A DNA stretch of 64,000 nucleotides from Meridianimarinicoccus zhengii. GTDB lineage: Bacteria; Pseudomonadota; Alphaproteobacteria; Rhodobacterales; Rhodobacteraceae. Shown here piece after piece: positions 48,036 through 56,841 of the stretch. Made by a program: the position numbers and the translations under genes. The notes beneath the pieces were generated by a model. That model was not told where the DNA came from. It was given only the letters and a program-made list of their open reading frames with translations, and did no database searches. Position 1 is the first letter of the stretch. Every line of letters starts with the position of its first letter. The DNA is taken from contig NZ_QDFI01000005.1 in NCBI RefSeq assembly GCF_003254465.1, positions 44,590-108,589 on the forward strand. Direction: 5' to 3'.

Positions 48036-49414
48036 CAGATCCGCGGCACGATGACGATCCCGGCAACTGGGCGGCGGGGCCGGTTCTGTTCGTCGATGAC
48101 GAGGAAGATCTCCGGATCGCCGCCGAGCAGACGCTGCGGCTTGCGGATCTCGACGCGATCCCGCTGCCCGAGGCCGAGGCGGCGCTGGCGCGAGTCAGCC
48201 GCAACTTTCCCGGCATCCTGGTCACGGATATCCGCATGGCGGGAATGGACGGGCTGACCCTGATGCGCCGCTGTCTCGAGATTGACTCGGAATTTCCCGT
48301 GATCCTCATCACCGGGCATGGCGACGTGGACATGGCGGTGCAGTCCATGCGCGACGGGGCCTACGATTTTCTCGAAAAGCCCTATGTCCCGGCGCGCATG
48401 GTGGACACGGTACGCCGCGCGCTCGACAAGCGGCGCCTGACGCTGGAAAACCGGGTGCTGCGGCGGCAGATGGGCGGGCGCGACGCCATCGAATCCCGGC
48501 TTACGGGGCGCAGCCCCACGATGATCGCCCTGCGCCAGCAGTTGCGCGCCGTGGCACAGACGGAGGCGGATGTGCTGATCGTGGGTGCCACCGGCACCGG
48601 CAAGGAGGTCGCGGCCCGCGCGCTGCATCGCGCATCGCCCCGCGCCGAGGCGCCGTTCGTGCACATCAACTGCGCCGCCCTGCCCGCCGCCCTGATCGAA
48701 AGCGAGTTGTTCGGCCACGAGGCGGGTGCCTTCCCCGGCGCGACGCGCGCGCGGTTCGGCAAGTTCGAACATGCGCGCGGGGGGACCGTGTTCCTCGACG
48801 AGATCGACAGCCTGCCGCTCGATCTGCAGGGAAAGCTGCTGCTGGCCATCGAGGGACGCGCGATCACGCGGCTCGGGTCGAACGACGCGGTGGCGCTCGA
48901 CGTGCGGTTCGTGGCGGCAAGCAAGCGCGATCTGGCACAAGCCGCGGCCGACGGCACGTTCCGGGCGGACCTGTTCTACCGGCTCAACGTGGTGACGCTG
49001 CGGATGCCCGACCTCGACACCCGCCCCGAGGATGTGCCGCGGCTGTTCGTGCATCTCGTGCACGAAGCAGCGGCGCGGTACCGCCGCCCACCGCCGGACG
49101 TACCCGGCTCCATCCTACAGGCGCTGGCCACGCGCCGCTGGCCCGGCAATGTCCGCGAATTGCGCAACGTGGCCGAACGCTTCGTTCTGGACCTCGACCT
49201 CGATCTCGGGCCCGGCACGGATGCGGCAAGCCCCGGCAGCCTTGCAGCACAGGTCGCCGCCTTCGAGAAGACCCTGATCTCGGGCACGATCGCGGCCCAT
49301 GGCGGTCGGCTCAAGGACAGTTACGAATCGCTCGGGATCTCGCGCAAGACGCTCTACGAGAAGATGCAGAAGCACGGTCTGGCACGGCAGGATTTCACCG
49401 ACGACGAAACCTGA
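48032..49414 (+). CDS. dctD: Sigma-54-dependent response regulator, DctD type
   Basis: A 460-residue regulator. The receiver domain has acidic residues VDDEED and phospho-acceptor Asp66 in TDIRMAGMDG. The AAA+ domain has Walker A GATGTGKE at 185-192 and a Walker B in GGTVFLDEIDSL. The sigma-54 contact loop reads GAFPGA at 232-237 instead of the canonical GAFTGA. A Fis-type helix-turn-helix (SYESLGISRKTLYEKMQKHG) closes the protein. It is coupled to dctB by ATGA and precedes a TRAP transporter that it probably activates. The altered loop may modify, or in principle abolish, open-complex formation with RpoN. Confidence 0.92.
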   Translation: MTDPRHDDDPGNWAAGPVLFVDDEEDLRIAAEQTLRLADLDAIPLPEAEAALARVSRNFPGILVTDIRMAGMDGLTLMRRCLEIDSEFPVILITGHGDVDMAVQSMRDGAYDFLEKPYVPARMVDTVRRALDKRRLTLENRVLRRQMGGRDAIESRLTGRSPTMIALRQQLRAVAQTEADVLIVGATGTGKEVAARALHRASPRAEAPFVHINCAALPAALIESELFGHEAGAFPGATRARFGKFEHARGGTVFLDEIDSLPLDLQGKLLLAIEGRAITRLGSNDAVALDVRFVAASKRDLAQAAADGTFRADLFYRLNVVTLRMPDLDTRPEDVPRLFVHLVHEAAARYRRPPPDVPGSILQALATRRWPGNVRELRNVAERFVLDLDLDLGPGTDAASPGSLAAQVAAFEKTLISGTIAAHGGRLKDSYESLGISRKTLYEKMQKHGLARQDFTDDET

Positions 49415-49662
49415 ACCCCGGACCCGCCCGGCACCATGGGCCCGTTGTGTCGAAACCCGCGCATCGAATCCGGGGCATGTCCCTGTTCCGACCCATCCCG
49501 GTCCGCCAGCGGCGCCCGTTGCCGCTAACGCCGGCACAGGAGCCTTGCAATCCACGCAAACCCGACGGCACAAAGATGCATGCCCGGCGCGTGGAGGCGT
49601 CCGGCAACATCCGACGTGACGATGAACCGTGCCGGAACAAGGCATGCAGGGGAGGACTATCA

Positions 49663-50643
49663 ATGCGTTATCTTACATCCGCCGTGGCGATCTGTGCGGG
49701 GCTCGGCCTGACCGCGGGCCACGCACAGGACCGGACTGGCTGGCCCGACAGCTTCACCGTCGGCACGGCAAGCCAGGGCGGCACCTTCTTCGCCTATGGT
49801 TCGGGCTGGGCCAACCTCGTGGCCGAGGAACTGGGCATCTCGGGCGGCGCTGAAGTGACCGGCGGGCCGATGCAGAACATGGCGCTCGTGCACACCGGCG
49901 ACGCGGCCTTCGGTATGACCACCATGGGCCCCGCCGCCGAAAGCCTTGCAGGCACCAACCCGATCGCGCCGGGTCTGGCGATGGACAAGGCCTGCGCCAT
50001 GTTCCCGATGTACCAGACACCGTTCAGCGTGACCGCGCTCGCCAGCTCCGGGATCGAATCCATCTCGGACATTCCGGACGGCGCGCGGATCGGTTTCGGG
50101 CCGGCCGGGTCCACCTCGGACACCTATTTCCCGCGCATGATGGAAACGCTGGGCGTGAACTTCGACCGCCGCAACGGCGGCTGGTCCGACCTTGGCGGGC
50201 AATTGCAGGACGGCCTGCTGGACGTGATCGCCTTTGCCGCGGGCGTGCCCGTCCCGGCCGTCAGCCAGCTTGAGGTGCAGACCGACGTGAACATCATCGA
50301 GTTCACCGAGGAAGAGCAAGCCGCGATCATCGACGCCTTCCCGGTCTCGGCTTTCAGCATCGCGGCAAGCACCTATACGACGCTGGAAAGCGATGCGCGG
50401 TCGGTATCGATGTGGAACTTCGCCATCGCCAACTGCGACCTGCCCGAAAGCTTCGTCAAGGCGGCCGTGGACGTGGTAATGTCGGACAACGAGCGGATGG
50501 TCGGCATCCACCGCGCCGCCCAGTCAACGCTGCCCGAGAACTGGGACAAGAACAATGTCCTGAAATGGCATCCCGGTGCCGCCGCGTGGTTCATCGAGAA
50601 CGCGGGCGCGGATATCCCGGCGGACATGATCTACGGTCAGTGA
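49663..50643 (+). CDS. TAXI-family TRAP transporter solute-binding protein
   Basis: A 326-residue periplasmic binding protein with signal peptide MRYLTSAVAICAGLGLTAGHAQ. TVGTASQGGTFFAYGSGWANLVAEE and GARIGFGPAGSTSD are typical of the TAXI (TRAP-associated extracytoplasmic immunogenic) family rather than DctP. GGAGGA stands 7 bases before the ATG. TAXI proteins bind dicarboxylates, glutamate or similar anions; this ligand is not known. The 248-base gap before the gene carries a sigma-54-like element with imperfect spacing. It works with the fused permease downstream. Confidence 0.93.
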   Translation: MRYLTSAVAICAGLGLTAGHAQDRTGWPDSFTVGTASQGGTFFAYGSGWANLVAEELGISGGAEVTGGPMQNMALVHTGDAAFGMTTMGPAAESLAGTNPIAPGLAMDKACAMFPMYQTPFSVTALASSGIESISDIPDGARIGFGPAGSTSDTYFPRMMETLGVNFDRRNGGWSDLGGQLQDGLLDVIAFAAGVPVPAVSQLEVQTDVNIIEFTEEEQAAIIDAFPVSAFSIAASTYTTLESDARSVSMWNFAIANCDLPESFVKAAVDVVMSDNERMVGIHRAAQSTLPENWDKNNVLKWHPGAAAWFIENAGADIPADMIYGQ

Positions 50644-50781
50644 CCATGAGCTGACAGGGGTCGCCCGACAAACAGGGCGGCCTCTTCCCGCTCCCGGACG
50701 TCGCCGCCCCGCTGCGGGGCTTGCGCGGCGACCGCGAGCGTCCGCAGCGTTCCTGCGACCGCAAACCCCCGGAGCATTCCC

Positions 50782-53034
50782 ATGGCACAGACTCTCGAAG
50801 ACAACGATCCCCTGAAGGACGGCCCCGTGATCGCCCAGGGGGTGGATGAAGAACCTGTCGAAGCGAACCGCCGCATCTTCGAAGGTCCGCTGCTTCTGGT
50901 CATGAGCGGGATGGCGATGTTGTATGCCATGTTCCACATGGCCGCGCTGAACGGCGTGTCGATCGAGAACCTGACCGGCGTGGCGATACCCCTTCTACCC
51001 CAGTTTCCCATGGAGACGTGGAATTTCCGCATCGTCCACATCGCGGGGGCGCTGGTGCTCGGTTTCCTCATGTATGCCGCGCACGGTTTTTCCGAAGATG
51101 ACGGAGTGAGCGAAACACCGCATCTGGGTCGTGCGGCCCTGGTTCTGCTGGCACCGGCCGCCTTTTCGCTGGCGGTGGCCATATACTTCGCGGTGCAGAT
51201 CGCGGGGGGGCTCCAGTGGAACGGCATGGACGCGGGCATCAAGTTCCGCGAAACGTGGCTGTTCGGGGCGCCGCTGCTGGTGGCGACCACAGGCGGGATC
51301 GTGCTGTCCTGGTTCGACCGGCGCGCGCGCGGAAAGCTGTCCATGCCGGATATCGTGCTGTCGGTCTGCGGGATCGCGGTCGCGGCCTATCTCATCGCCA
51401 TCTACGGCACGCTGATGCGCAATTCGACGGGTACGCCCTTTGCGCCGATCGGCATCTCCATCGCCGCCGTGGCCGGCACGGCACTCATCATGGAAATGAC
51501 GCGGCGGGTTGCGGGGCTTGCGCTGGTCATCATCGCGCTCGTGTTCCTGGTCTATGTCTTCGCGGGTCCCTACCTGCCCGGCTTTCTGACAGCGCCTTCC
51601 GTATCTTGGCAGCGGTTCTTCAGCCAGGTCTACACCGATGCAGGCATTCTCGGGCCGACCACCGCGGTGTCGTCGACCTACATCATCCTGTTCATCATCT
51701 TCGCGGCGTTCCTTCAGGCCAGCAAGGTCGGCGACTATTTCGTCAACTTCGCCTTCGCCGCCGCGGGGCGCACGCGCGGCGGTCCGGCGAAGGTGGCGAT
51801 CTTCGCCTCGGGTCTCATGGGCATGATCAACGGCACGAGCGCGGGCAACGTGGTCGCCACCGGCTCGCTGACCATCCCGCTGATGAAAAAGGTCGGCTAT
51901 CACAAGAAGACCGCTGGCGCGGTGGAGGCCGCGGCGTCGACCGGTGGCCAGATCATGCCACCGATCATGGGGGCCGGCGCCTTCATCATGGCCGAGATCA
52001 CCGGCATTCCCTACACCGATATCGCCATCGCCGCGATCATTCCCGCCGTGCTCTATTTCGTGTCCGTGTTCTTCATGGTGGATTTCGAAGCCGCCAAGCT
52101 GGGCATGAAAGGCATGCGCGAAGACGAAATTCCGCGGCTCAGCAGGCTGATCCGGCAAGTCTACCTGTTCTTGCCGATCCTCATTCTCATCGTGGCGCTG
52201 TTTCTCGGCTATTCGGTGATCCGGGCGGGCACCTATGCAACCGTTGCGGCGGCGGTGGTGTCTTGGCTCACGCCCTATCGGATGGGACCGAAATCGATCC
52301 TCAAGGCGTTCGAACTTGCGGGCATCATGTCGATCCAGATCATCGCTGTCTGTGCCTGTGCTGGCATCATCGTGGGCGTGATCTCGCTGACCGGGGTTGG
52401 CGCGCGGTTTTCCAACGTGTTGCTCGAACTCGCGGGCGTCAGCCAGTTGCTGGCCCTGTTCTTCGCCATGTGCATCTCGATCCTGCTGGGGATGGGGATG
52501 CCCACCACCGCCGCCTATGCCGTGGCCGCGTCGGTCGTGGCGCCGGGGCTTGTCGATCTCGGCATCCCGCAACTGACGGCGCATTTCTTCGTCTTCTACT
52601 TCGCGGTCCTGTCGGCCATCACGCCCCCCGTGGCACTGGCGAGCTATGCGGCGGCGGGCATATCGGGCGCCAACCCGATGGAAACCTCGGTCGCGTCCTT
52701 CAAGATCGGGATCGCCGCCTTCATCGTGCCGTTCATGTTCTTCTACAACGGTGCGCTGCTGATGGACGGGTCGTGGTTCGAGGTGCTGCGCGCCGGGGCC
52801 ACGGCGACAGTGGGCGTCTTCCTGCTTTCGGCAAGCGTTCAGGGCTGGTTCATGGGCGGACGCACGGCGTGGTTCATCCGCGCGGCACTGCTGGTGGCGG
52901 CGTTGACGATGATCGAGGGCGGACTGATGACGGACCTTGTCGGCATCGCGCTTATCGCGGTGTCGTGGTTCGTGCAGCGGACATTCCACCCCCGGCCCGA
53001 CGCGGCACCCGTGCTGGCGAAAGGCGCGGACTGA
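50782..53034 (+). CDS. TRAP transporter fused permease (4TM and 12TM subunits)
   Basis: A 750-residue inner-membrane protein combining the small (DctQ-like) and large (DctM-like) subunits on one chain, as usual for TAXI systems. The first 200 residues hold about five hydrophobic segments. The rest is the large-subunit fold with FASGLMGMINGTSAGNVVATG, AAASTGGQIMPPIMGAGAFIMAE and ILLGMGMPTTAAYAVAAS, the sodium- and substrate-site repeats. The closing segment has five more helices. It imports the TAXI ligand with sodium. It lies 138 bases after the binding-protein gene and is followed by a strong terminator. Confidence 0.94.
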   Translation: MAQTLEDNDPLKDGPVIAQGVDEEPVEANRRIFEGPLLLVMSGMAMLYAMFHMAALNGVSIENLTGVAIPLLPQFPMETWNFRIVHIAGALVLGFLMYAAHGFSEDDGVSETPHLGRAALVLLAPAAFSLAVAIYFAVQIAGGLQWNGMDAGIKFRETWLFGAPLLVATTGGIVLSWFDRRARGKLSMPDIVLSVCGIAVAAYLIAIYGTLMRNSTGTPFAPIGISIAAVAGTALIMEMTRRVAGLALVIIALVFLVYVFAGPYLPGFLTAPSVSWQRFFSQVYTDAGILGPTTAVSSTYIILFIIFAAFLQASKVGDYFVNFAFAAAGRTRGGPAKVAIFASGLMGMINGTSAGNVVATGSLTIPLMKKVGYHKKTAGAVEAAASTGGQIMPPIMGAGAFIMAEITGIPYTDIAIAAIIPAVLYFVSVFFMVDFEAAKLGMKGMREDEIPRLSRLIRQVYLFLPILILIVALFLGYSVIRAGTYATVAAAVVSWLTPYRMGPKSILKAFELAGIMSIQIIAVCACAGIIVGVISLTGVGARFSNVLLELAGVSQLLALFFAMCISILLGMGMPTTAAYAVAASVVAPGLVDLGIPQLTAHFFVFYFAVLSAITPPVALASYAAAGISGANPMETSVASFKIGIAAFIVPFMFFYNGALLMDGSWFEVLRAGATATVGVFLLSASVQGWFMGGRTAWFIRAALLVAALTMIEGGLMTDLVGIALIAVSWFVQRTFHPRPDAAPVLAKGAD

Positions 53035-53051
53035 CACACTTGGCTATGGCG

Positions 53052-53080
53052 CGCGGCCCGGATGTTCCGGGCCGCGTTTT
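53052..53080 (+). terminator. Rho-independent terminator of the TRAP operon
   Basis: A perfect 10-bp stem (CGCGGCCCGG with CCGGGCCGCG) around the loop ATGTT, followed by TTTT, begins 17 bases after the permease stop and sits between it and the convergent photolyase gene. Confidence 0.88.
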
Positions 53081-53104
53081 CGTTTCTGAGCAGTGGCTTG
53101 TCGG

Positions 53105-54655
53105 TCAGACCGTCTCGCCCGCGTCCAGCCGTTCGAGCAGCCTGCCGGCATCGCGCAGCACCGTGGCGCGGTGGGTTTCGTCCATCCGGTCCCAGGTGCG
53201 ATACATCTGCGCCATGCGCGGGTTGCCCCCGAAACGGTCCCGGTGGCGGATCAGGAAATGCCAGTAGAGCAGGTTGAACGGGCAGGCCTTGTCCCCCGTC
53301 TTCGCGGTCACGGCATAGGCGCAGCCCTTGCAGTAGTCCGACATGCGGTTGATGTAAGCGCCTGACGACACATAGGGTTTCGACCCTACCACGCCGCCGT
53401 CGGCGAATTGGGACATGCCGATGACGTTGGGGGCCTCCACCCATTCGTAGGCGTCGGCGTAGACGGCGAGGTACCATTCGTGGATTTGGTGCGGGTCGAT
53501 GCCGGCGAGGAGGGCGAAGTTGCCGGTGACCATCAGGCGCTGGATGTGGTGGGCATAGGCCTCCGCCCGCGTCTGGGACACGGCGGCGGACATGCAGGCC
53601 ATCTGCGTGTCCCCGCCCCAGTACATGTCCGGCAATTTCCGCTTGTGTTCCAGCACGTTGCGGGACGTGTAATCGGGGCCTTCGATGTCGTAGACACCGC
53701 GGCCGAATTCGCGCCAGCCGAGGATCTGGCGGATGAACCCTTCGGCCGCGTTGATCGGGGCTTGGCCGTTTTTCCATGCGGTTTCAGCGGCTTGGCAGAC
53801 CTTGAGCGGGTCGAGAAGCCCCGCGTTGATATAAAGCCCCAGCACCGCGTGCGACAGGAAGCCGTCGTCGCGCAGCATCGCGTCCTGGTAATCGCCAAAG
53901 GTTTCAAGGCGTTGGGCGATGAAATGGTCAAGGGACGCCTGCGCCTGATCGTGGTCGGTGGCGAACCAGAACGGGCGCAAATCACCGAAATTGCTGGGAA
54001 ATTCCCGTTCGACCAGCGCCAGCACCTCTGCCACCGTGTCGTCGGGGTCGAAGCGCAGGGGACCGGAGGCGAATAAATCATTTCCTTTCAAGGGTTTGCG
54101 GTTGTCGTGGTCGAAGTTCCACTGCCCGCCCGCGGGCTTGTCGCCGTCCATCAACAGGCCGGTCTTGCGTCGCATTTCGCGATAGAAATACTCCATCCGG
54201 AGCTGTTTGCGGCCAGCCGCCCAGTCCTTGAATTCGTCCTTCGAGGCGATGAAACGGGTGTCGGAATTGCATATGAATTCCATATGACTCCCATATGACT
54301 CGTGCAGGGCGTCCAGCGCCTGCCGCAGCCGCCATTCCCCCGGTTCGGTCACGACGGCGCCGTCCGCCCCGTGATCCGCCGCGCGACGGGCCAGTTCGTC
54401 CGGGATCGCGTGGGTGTTCTCGGGATCGTCGAGGCGGGTATAGGCGACCTGCCAGCCGTCCGCTTCCAGCCGCCGCGCGAACTTGCGCATGGCGGCGAAG
54501 AGGAACGCGATCTTCTTGGGGTGGTGGCCGACATAGGTCGCCTCCGCCCGGACCTCGGCCATCACGATCAGGTCGCGGTCCTTGTCGGCATCGCGCAGGG
54601 CGTCGAGATCGGGGGACAACTGGTCGCCGAGGATCAGGATCGCGCGGCTCACCAC
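53105..54655 (-). CDS. Iron-sulfur bacterial cryptochrome/photolyase (FeS-BCP)
   Basis: A 516-residue flavoprotein of the FeS-BCP class (like Agrobacterium PhrB and Rhodobacter CryB), which repairs (6-4) photoproducts or senses light. Cluster ligands can be placed: Cys in KVCQAAETAW, the pair CKGC, and the last in KACPFNLLYWHF. The N-terminal half is the antenna domain (ILILGDQLSPDLDALRDADK, VGHHPKKIAFLFAAMR). FAD-site residues include WREFGRGVYDIEG and AHHIQRLMVTGNFALL. It begins with tandem GTG codons overlapping the SDR stop by 7 bases, so both are co-translated. Confidence 0.93.
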   Translation of the reverse strand: MVSRAILILGDQLSPDLDALRDADKDRDLIVMAEVRAEATYVGHHPKKIAFLFAAMRKFARRLEADGWQVAYTRLDDPENTHAIPDELARRAADHGADGAVVTEPGEWRLRQALDALHESYGSHMEFICNSDTRFIASKDEFKDWAAGRKQLRMEYFYREMRRKTGLLMDGDKPAGGQWNFDHDNRKPLKGNDLFASGPLRFDPDDTVAEVLALVEREFPSNFGDLRPFWFATDHDQAQASLDHFIAQRLETFGDYQDAMLRDDGFLSHAVLGLYINAGLLDPLKVCQAAETAWKNGQAPINAAEGFIRQILGWREFGRGVYDIEGPDYTSRNVLEHKRKLPDMYWGGDTQMACMSAAVSQTRAEAYAHHIQRLMVTGNFALLAGIDPHQIHEWYLAVYADAYEWVEAPNVIGMSQFADGGVVGSKPYVSSGAYINRMSDYCKGCAYAVTAKTGDKACPFNLLYWHFLIRHRDRFGGNPRMAQMYRTWDRMDETHRATVLRDAGRLLERLDAGETV

Positions 54656-55305
54656 GGGATCTCCCGCCCCGCATAGTCGAAGAACCCGCCGGACTGGTCG
54701 GGGGTGAGAGCCGTGACCACGTCGATCAGGCGGGTGGCGGCCACGTCGGGGGTCACCTTGTCGTGGTCGGGATAGTTTTCGGTGAAGCGCGTGGCGACGG
54801 TGCCGGGGTGCAGACAGGCGACGATGGCGTGTTTGCGCGTCCGGCCGATCTCGATAGCGGCGCCGTGGATCAGCGCGTTCAGGGCGGCCTTGGACGCGCG
54901 GTAGGAATACCAGCCCCCGAGATGGTTGTCGCCGATGGACCCGACGCGGGCCGACAGCGCCGCGAAGACCGCCCGCCGGTCGCGGGGCATCAGCCGCAGC
55001 GCGTGCTTGAGGACGAGGGCCGGTCCGAGGGCATTGAGATGCATCTGCGCGGTGAATTCGGCGGGTGACAGGTGGCGGAGGGTCTTTTCCGGCCCCTGCC
55101 CGTTCGTCAGCGCGCCGGTGGCGACGAAGACCAGGTCATAGGGGCCGGTGAGCGGCTTTAGTGCGGCTTCGACGCTGGCCTCGTCCGTGACGTCCAGCCC
55201 CGTGGCGCGCGAGAGGCCGGTGACGGTGATGCCGCGGGATTCAAGCTCCGCCCGGAGCGCCTGCCCGATACCGCCCGTGTCGCCGATGAGTAATGCGTGG
55301 TCCAT
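54649..55305 (-). CDS. Short-chain dehydrogenase/reductase
   Basis: A 218-residue SDR with a shortened cofactor motif LLIGDTGGIGQALRAEL, the catalytic Ser in LSARVGS and the catalytic YSYRASKAA. Small SDRs of this type (C-signal/CsgA-like) are often encoded next to FeS-BCP photolyases in alphaproteobacteria. Substrate is unknown. It overlaps the photolyase start and is the first gene of the pair. It is divergent from the outer-membrane protein gene at 55587. Confidence 0.88.
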   Translation of the reverse strand: MDHALLIGDTGGIGQALRAELESRGITVTGLSRATGLDVTDEASVEAALKPLTGPYDLVFVATGALTNGQGPEKTLRHLSPAEFTAQMHLNALGPALVLKHALRLMPRDRRAVFAALSARVGSIGDNHLGGWYSYRASKAALNALIHGAAIEIGRTRKHAIVACLHPGTVATRFTENYPDHDKVTPDVAATRLIDVVTALTPDQSGGFFDYAGREIPW

Positions 55306-55504
55306 GCTTTGTCTTGATCCCGTGGCCGCCCCGATTGAAAGGCAGCTAACCGGACGACCGAGATAGTCAAACCGGGCGGTTCAGCATCGATCGGCAATGG
55401 CCCGCACACCGCGTTGGCGCATTCGCGCCGATGTGATCGGGCATGACGTAGGGGCGCGGTGGCAACCCCCTTACAACGCCAGCGTGGCGCATCTACCTCA
55501 CGCA

Positions 55505-55562
55505 CAGGAGCCGGCAAATGCCCGTGCTCCTGACAAATACCTGTGGCGGACCGAGCGTCCGC
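55505..55562 (+). promoter_or_regulatory. Two hairpins in the 5' leader of the outer-membrane protein gene
   Basis: CAGGAGC/GCTCCTG (55505-55511 with 55526-55532) and GCGGAC/GTCCGC (55546-55551 with 55557-55562) are perfect short stems just upstream of the ribosome site GAGGGGAAG. In the transcript they could stabilise the mRNA or govern translation, as leaders of abundant porin messages often do. No promoter with good consensus is seen in the 281-base divergent gap. Confidence 0.4.
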
Positions 55563-55586
55563 CCGATTTCCCGAGGGGAAGCCACA

Positions 55587-56255
55587 ATGAATATCCGCAC
55601 CTCCGCAGCAGCGTTCGCGCTGACCGCCTTTCCGTTCGCAGTGATGACCCCGGCAATCGCCGGCGGCCCAACCGAACCGGCCGTGGAACCTGTGCCGGTG
55701 GCCCAGGCTGCACCAGCCTTTTCGAGCCTTTGGTCCGGTGGCTACGCCGGTGCACAGCTTGGCTGGGGCTGGGCCGACCGGTCGGGCGACGGCGACATCA
55801 ATTCGTTCGGAGATCGCATCGATGCGACGACCGACACGTTCCGCAACATCGGTTCCGACGGCGACGGCGTGATCGGCGGTATCCATGGGGGCTACCTGTG
55901 GAATTCCGACCGCTTCGTCTATGGCGGTGAGGCCGACATCAATTTCGGCGACATCGAGCTGGACAATAACGTGGGTTCGGTGGACCGGACGGGCAGCATC
56001 AAGGCGAAGGCCGGGTATGACCTTGGCCGGACGCTGATCTATGCGACTGCCGGTACGACATATGCCGAAGCCGATATCGGCAACACCGATTTCAGCGACT
56101 GGGGTTGGAATGCCGGTGCCGGCGTCGATTACCTCGTCACGGACACCGTGTCGGTCGGCGCGGAAGCGCTTTACAACGACTTCGGCGAGTTCGACAATTC
56201 GGGCACCGACCTGTCGCTGACCACGCTGGTGGCGAAGGTATCGTATCGCTTCTGA
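55587..56255 (+). CDS. Outer-membrane beta-barrel protein (opacity/Omp25-like)
   Basis: A 222-residue exported protein with a signal peptide (MNIRTSAAAFALTAFPFAV to about AIAG). A Pro/Ala linker leads to an eight-strand beta-barrel pattern with alternating hydrophobic strands. Recognisable strands include WSGGYAGAQLGWGWADRSG, GVIGGIHGGYLWNSDRFVYGG and GSIKAKAGYDLGRTLIYA. The last strand TTLVAKVSYRF ends in Phe, the outer-membrane insertion signal. It resembles alphaproteobacterial Omp25/RopB and surface-antigen proteins. A structural or adhesion role is likely. It is monocistronic with its own terminator. Confidence 0.88.
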   Translation: MNIRTSAAAFALTAFPFAVMTPAIAGGPTEPAVEPVPVAQAAPAFSSLWSGGYAGAQLGWGWADRSGDGDINSFGDRIDATTDTFRNIGSDGDGVIGGIHGGYLWNSDRFVYGGEADINFGDIELDNNVGSVDRTGSIKAKAGYDLGRTLIYATAGTTYAEADIGNTDFSDWGWNAGAGVDYLVTDTVSVGAEALYNDFGEFDNSGTDLSLTTLVAKVSYRF

Positions 56256-56283
56256 GACGCGGTATCTGTCTCAAGGACGAGAA

Positions 56284-56308
56284 GGGGCGCCTTGGAGCGC
56301 CCCTTTTT
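56284..56308 (+). terminator. Rho-independent terminator of the outer-membrane protein gene
   Basis: GGGGCGC and GCGCCCC form a 7-bp stem around CTTGGA, followed by five T residues, 28 bases after the stop codon. Confidence 0.88.
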
Positions 56309-56347
56309 CGTGGCTGGGTGCTTGCCCATGGCGGCGCAGACGCGTCC

Positions 56348-56701
56348 TTACCCGCCGATGGTGTAGCTCGGCGACATGCCGCCGTCGCGGCGGGCGAAGC
56401 GGACCGTGTCGCCTTCGATCATGGGTGTGCTGCAATAGGTCTGCCCGGCGAGCGATGCGGGGGCGGTGTAGCTGGAGCAGATCTCGGCGCCCTCGACCGT
56501 GTACGTGCCCTCTATCGGGGCGTCGCCCAGCGACCCGCCCACGGTCCCGTCGGGGCGGAAGAGGAACGTGGTGCCGCTGTCCGCCACGAGCTGGCGGTCC
56601 AGAAGCGGGGTGACCGCCGTCGTCTCCGCGCTGTCCATGGTGGCGTCGCAGCCCGCCAGTGCGAGCGCGGTCACGGCCAGTGCCGCCTTGAATACAGTCA
56701 T
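56348..56701 (-). CDS. Small lipoprotein, 117 residues
   Basis: A predicted lipoprotein with signal MTVFKAALAVTALALAGC (Cys at 18). The mature 100 residues form a small beta-rich domain: LVADSGTTFLFRPDGTVGGS, EGTYTVEGAEICSSY and DTVRFARRDGG. A pair of Cys (CSSY and TYCSTP) could form a disulfide. The pattern is like small lipoproteins that follow a template of strand-turn-strand detection of a default value, but no family is certain. Convergent with the outer-membrane protein gene; transcribed alone. Confidence 0.65.
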   Translation of the reverse strand: MTVFKAALAVTALALAGCDATMDSAETTAVTPLLDRQLVADSGTTFLFRPDGTVGGSLGDAPIEGTYTVEGAEICSSYTAPASLAGQTYCSTPMIEGDTVRFARRDGGMSPSYTIGG

Positions 56702-56841
56702 TGAAGCCTCCGCTGTCGTTCAGGGTCGGGGTCAGGCTAGCGGCGCGGTGCCCGGCTGTAAACGGCGCGCGGATCGCGGCGCGCGGGTGGGCGGAAATCG
56801 CATCTTTTCAAGCGGCGCGGCGGGGCCTATAACCCGGCGTC

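Noticed and set aside
49631..49646. GG-N10-GC element (GGAACAAGGCATGC) with exact sigma-54 spacing
   Set aside because: It ends within a few bases of the ribosome site at 49650, so a transcript starting about 12 bases after it would lack the ribosome site of the TAXI gene.
50995..53037. A 680-codon open frame on the minus strand opposite the TRAP permease
   Set aside because: It is rich in Arg, His, Gly and Asp with no family features, as expected of the antisense of a high-GC gene with strong third-base bias. The plus-strand permease is unambiguous.
51216..53267. A 683-codon plus-strand frame in another phase inside the TRAP permease
   Set aside because: Composition is dominated by Arg, Gly, His and Ala without hydrophobic segments or motifs; it is a frame-shifted shadow.
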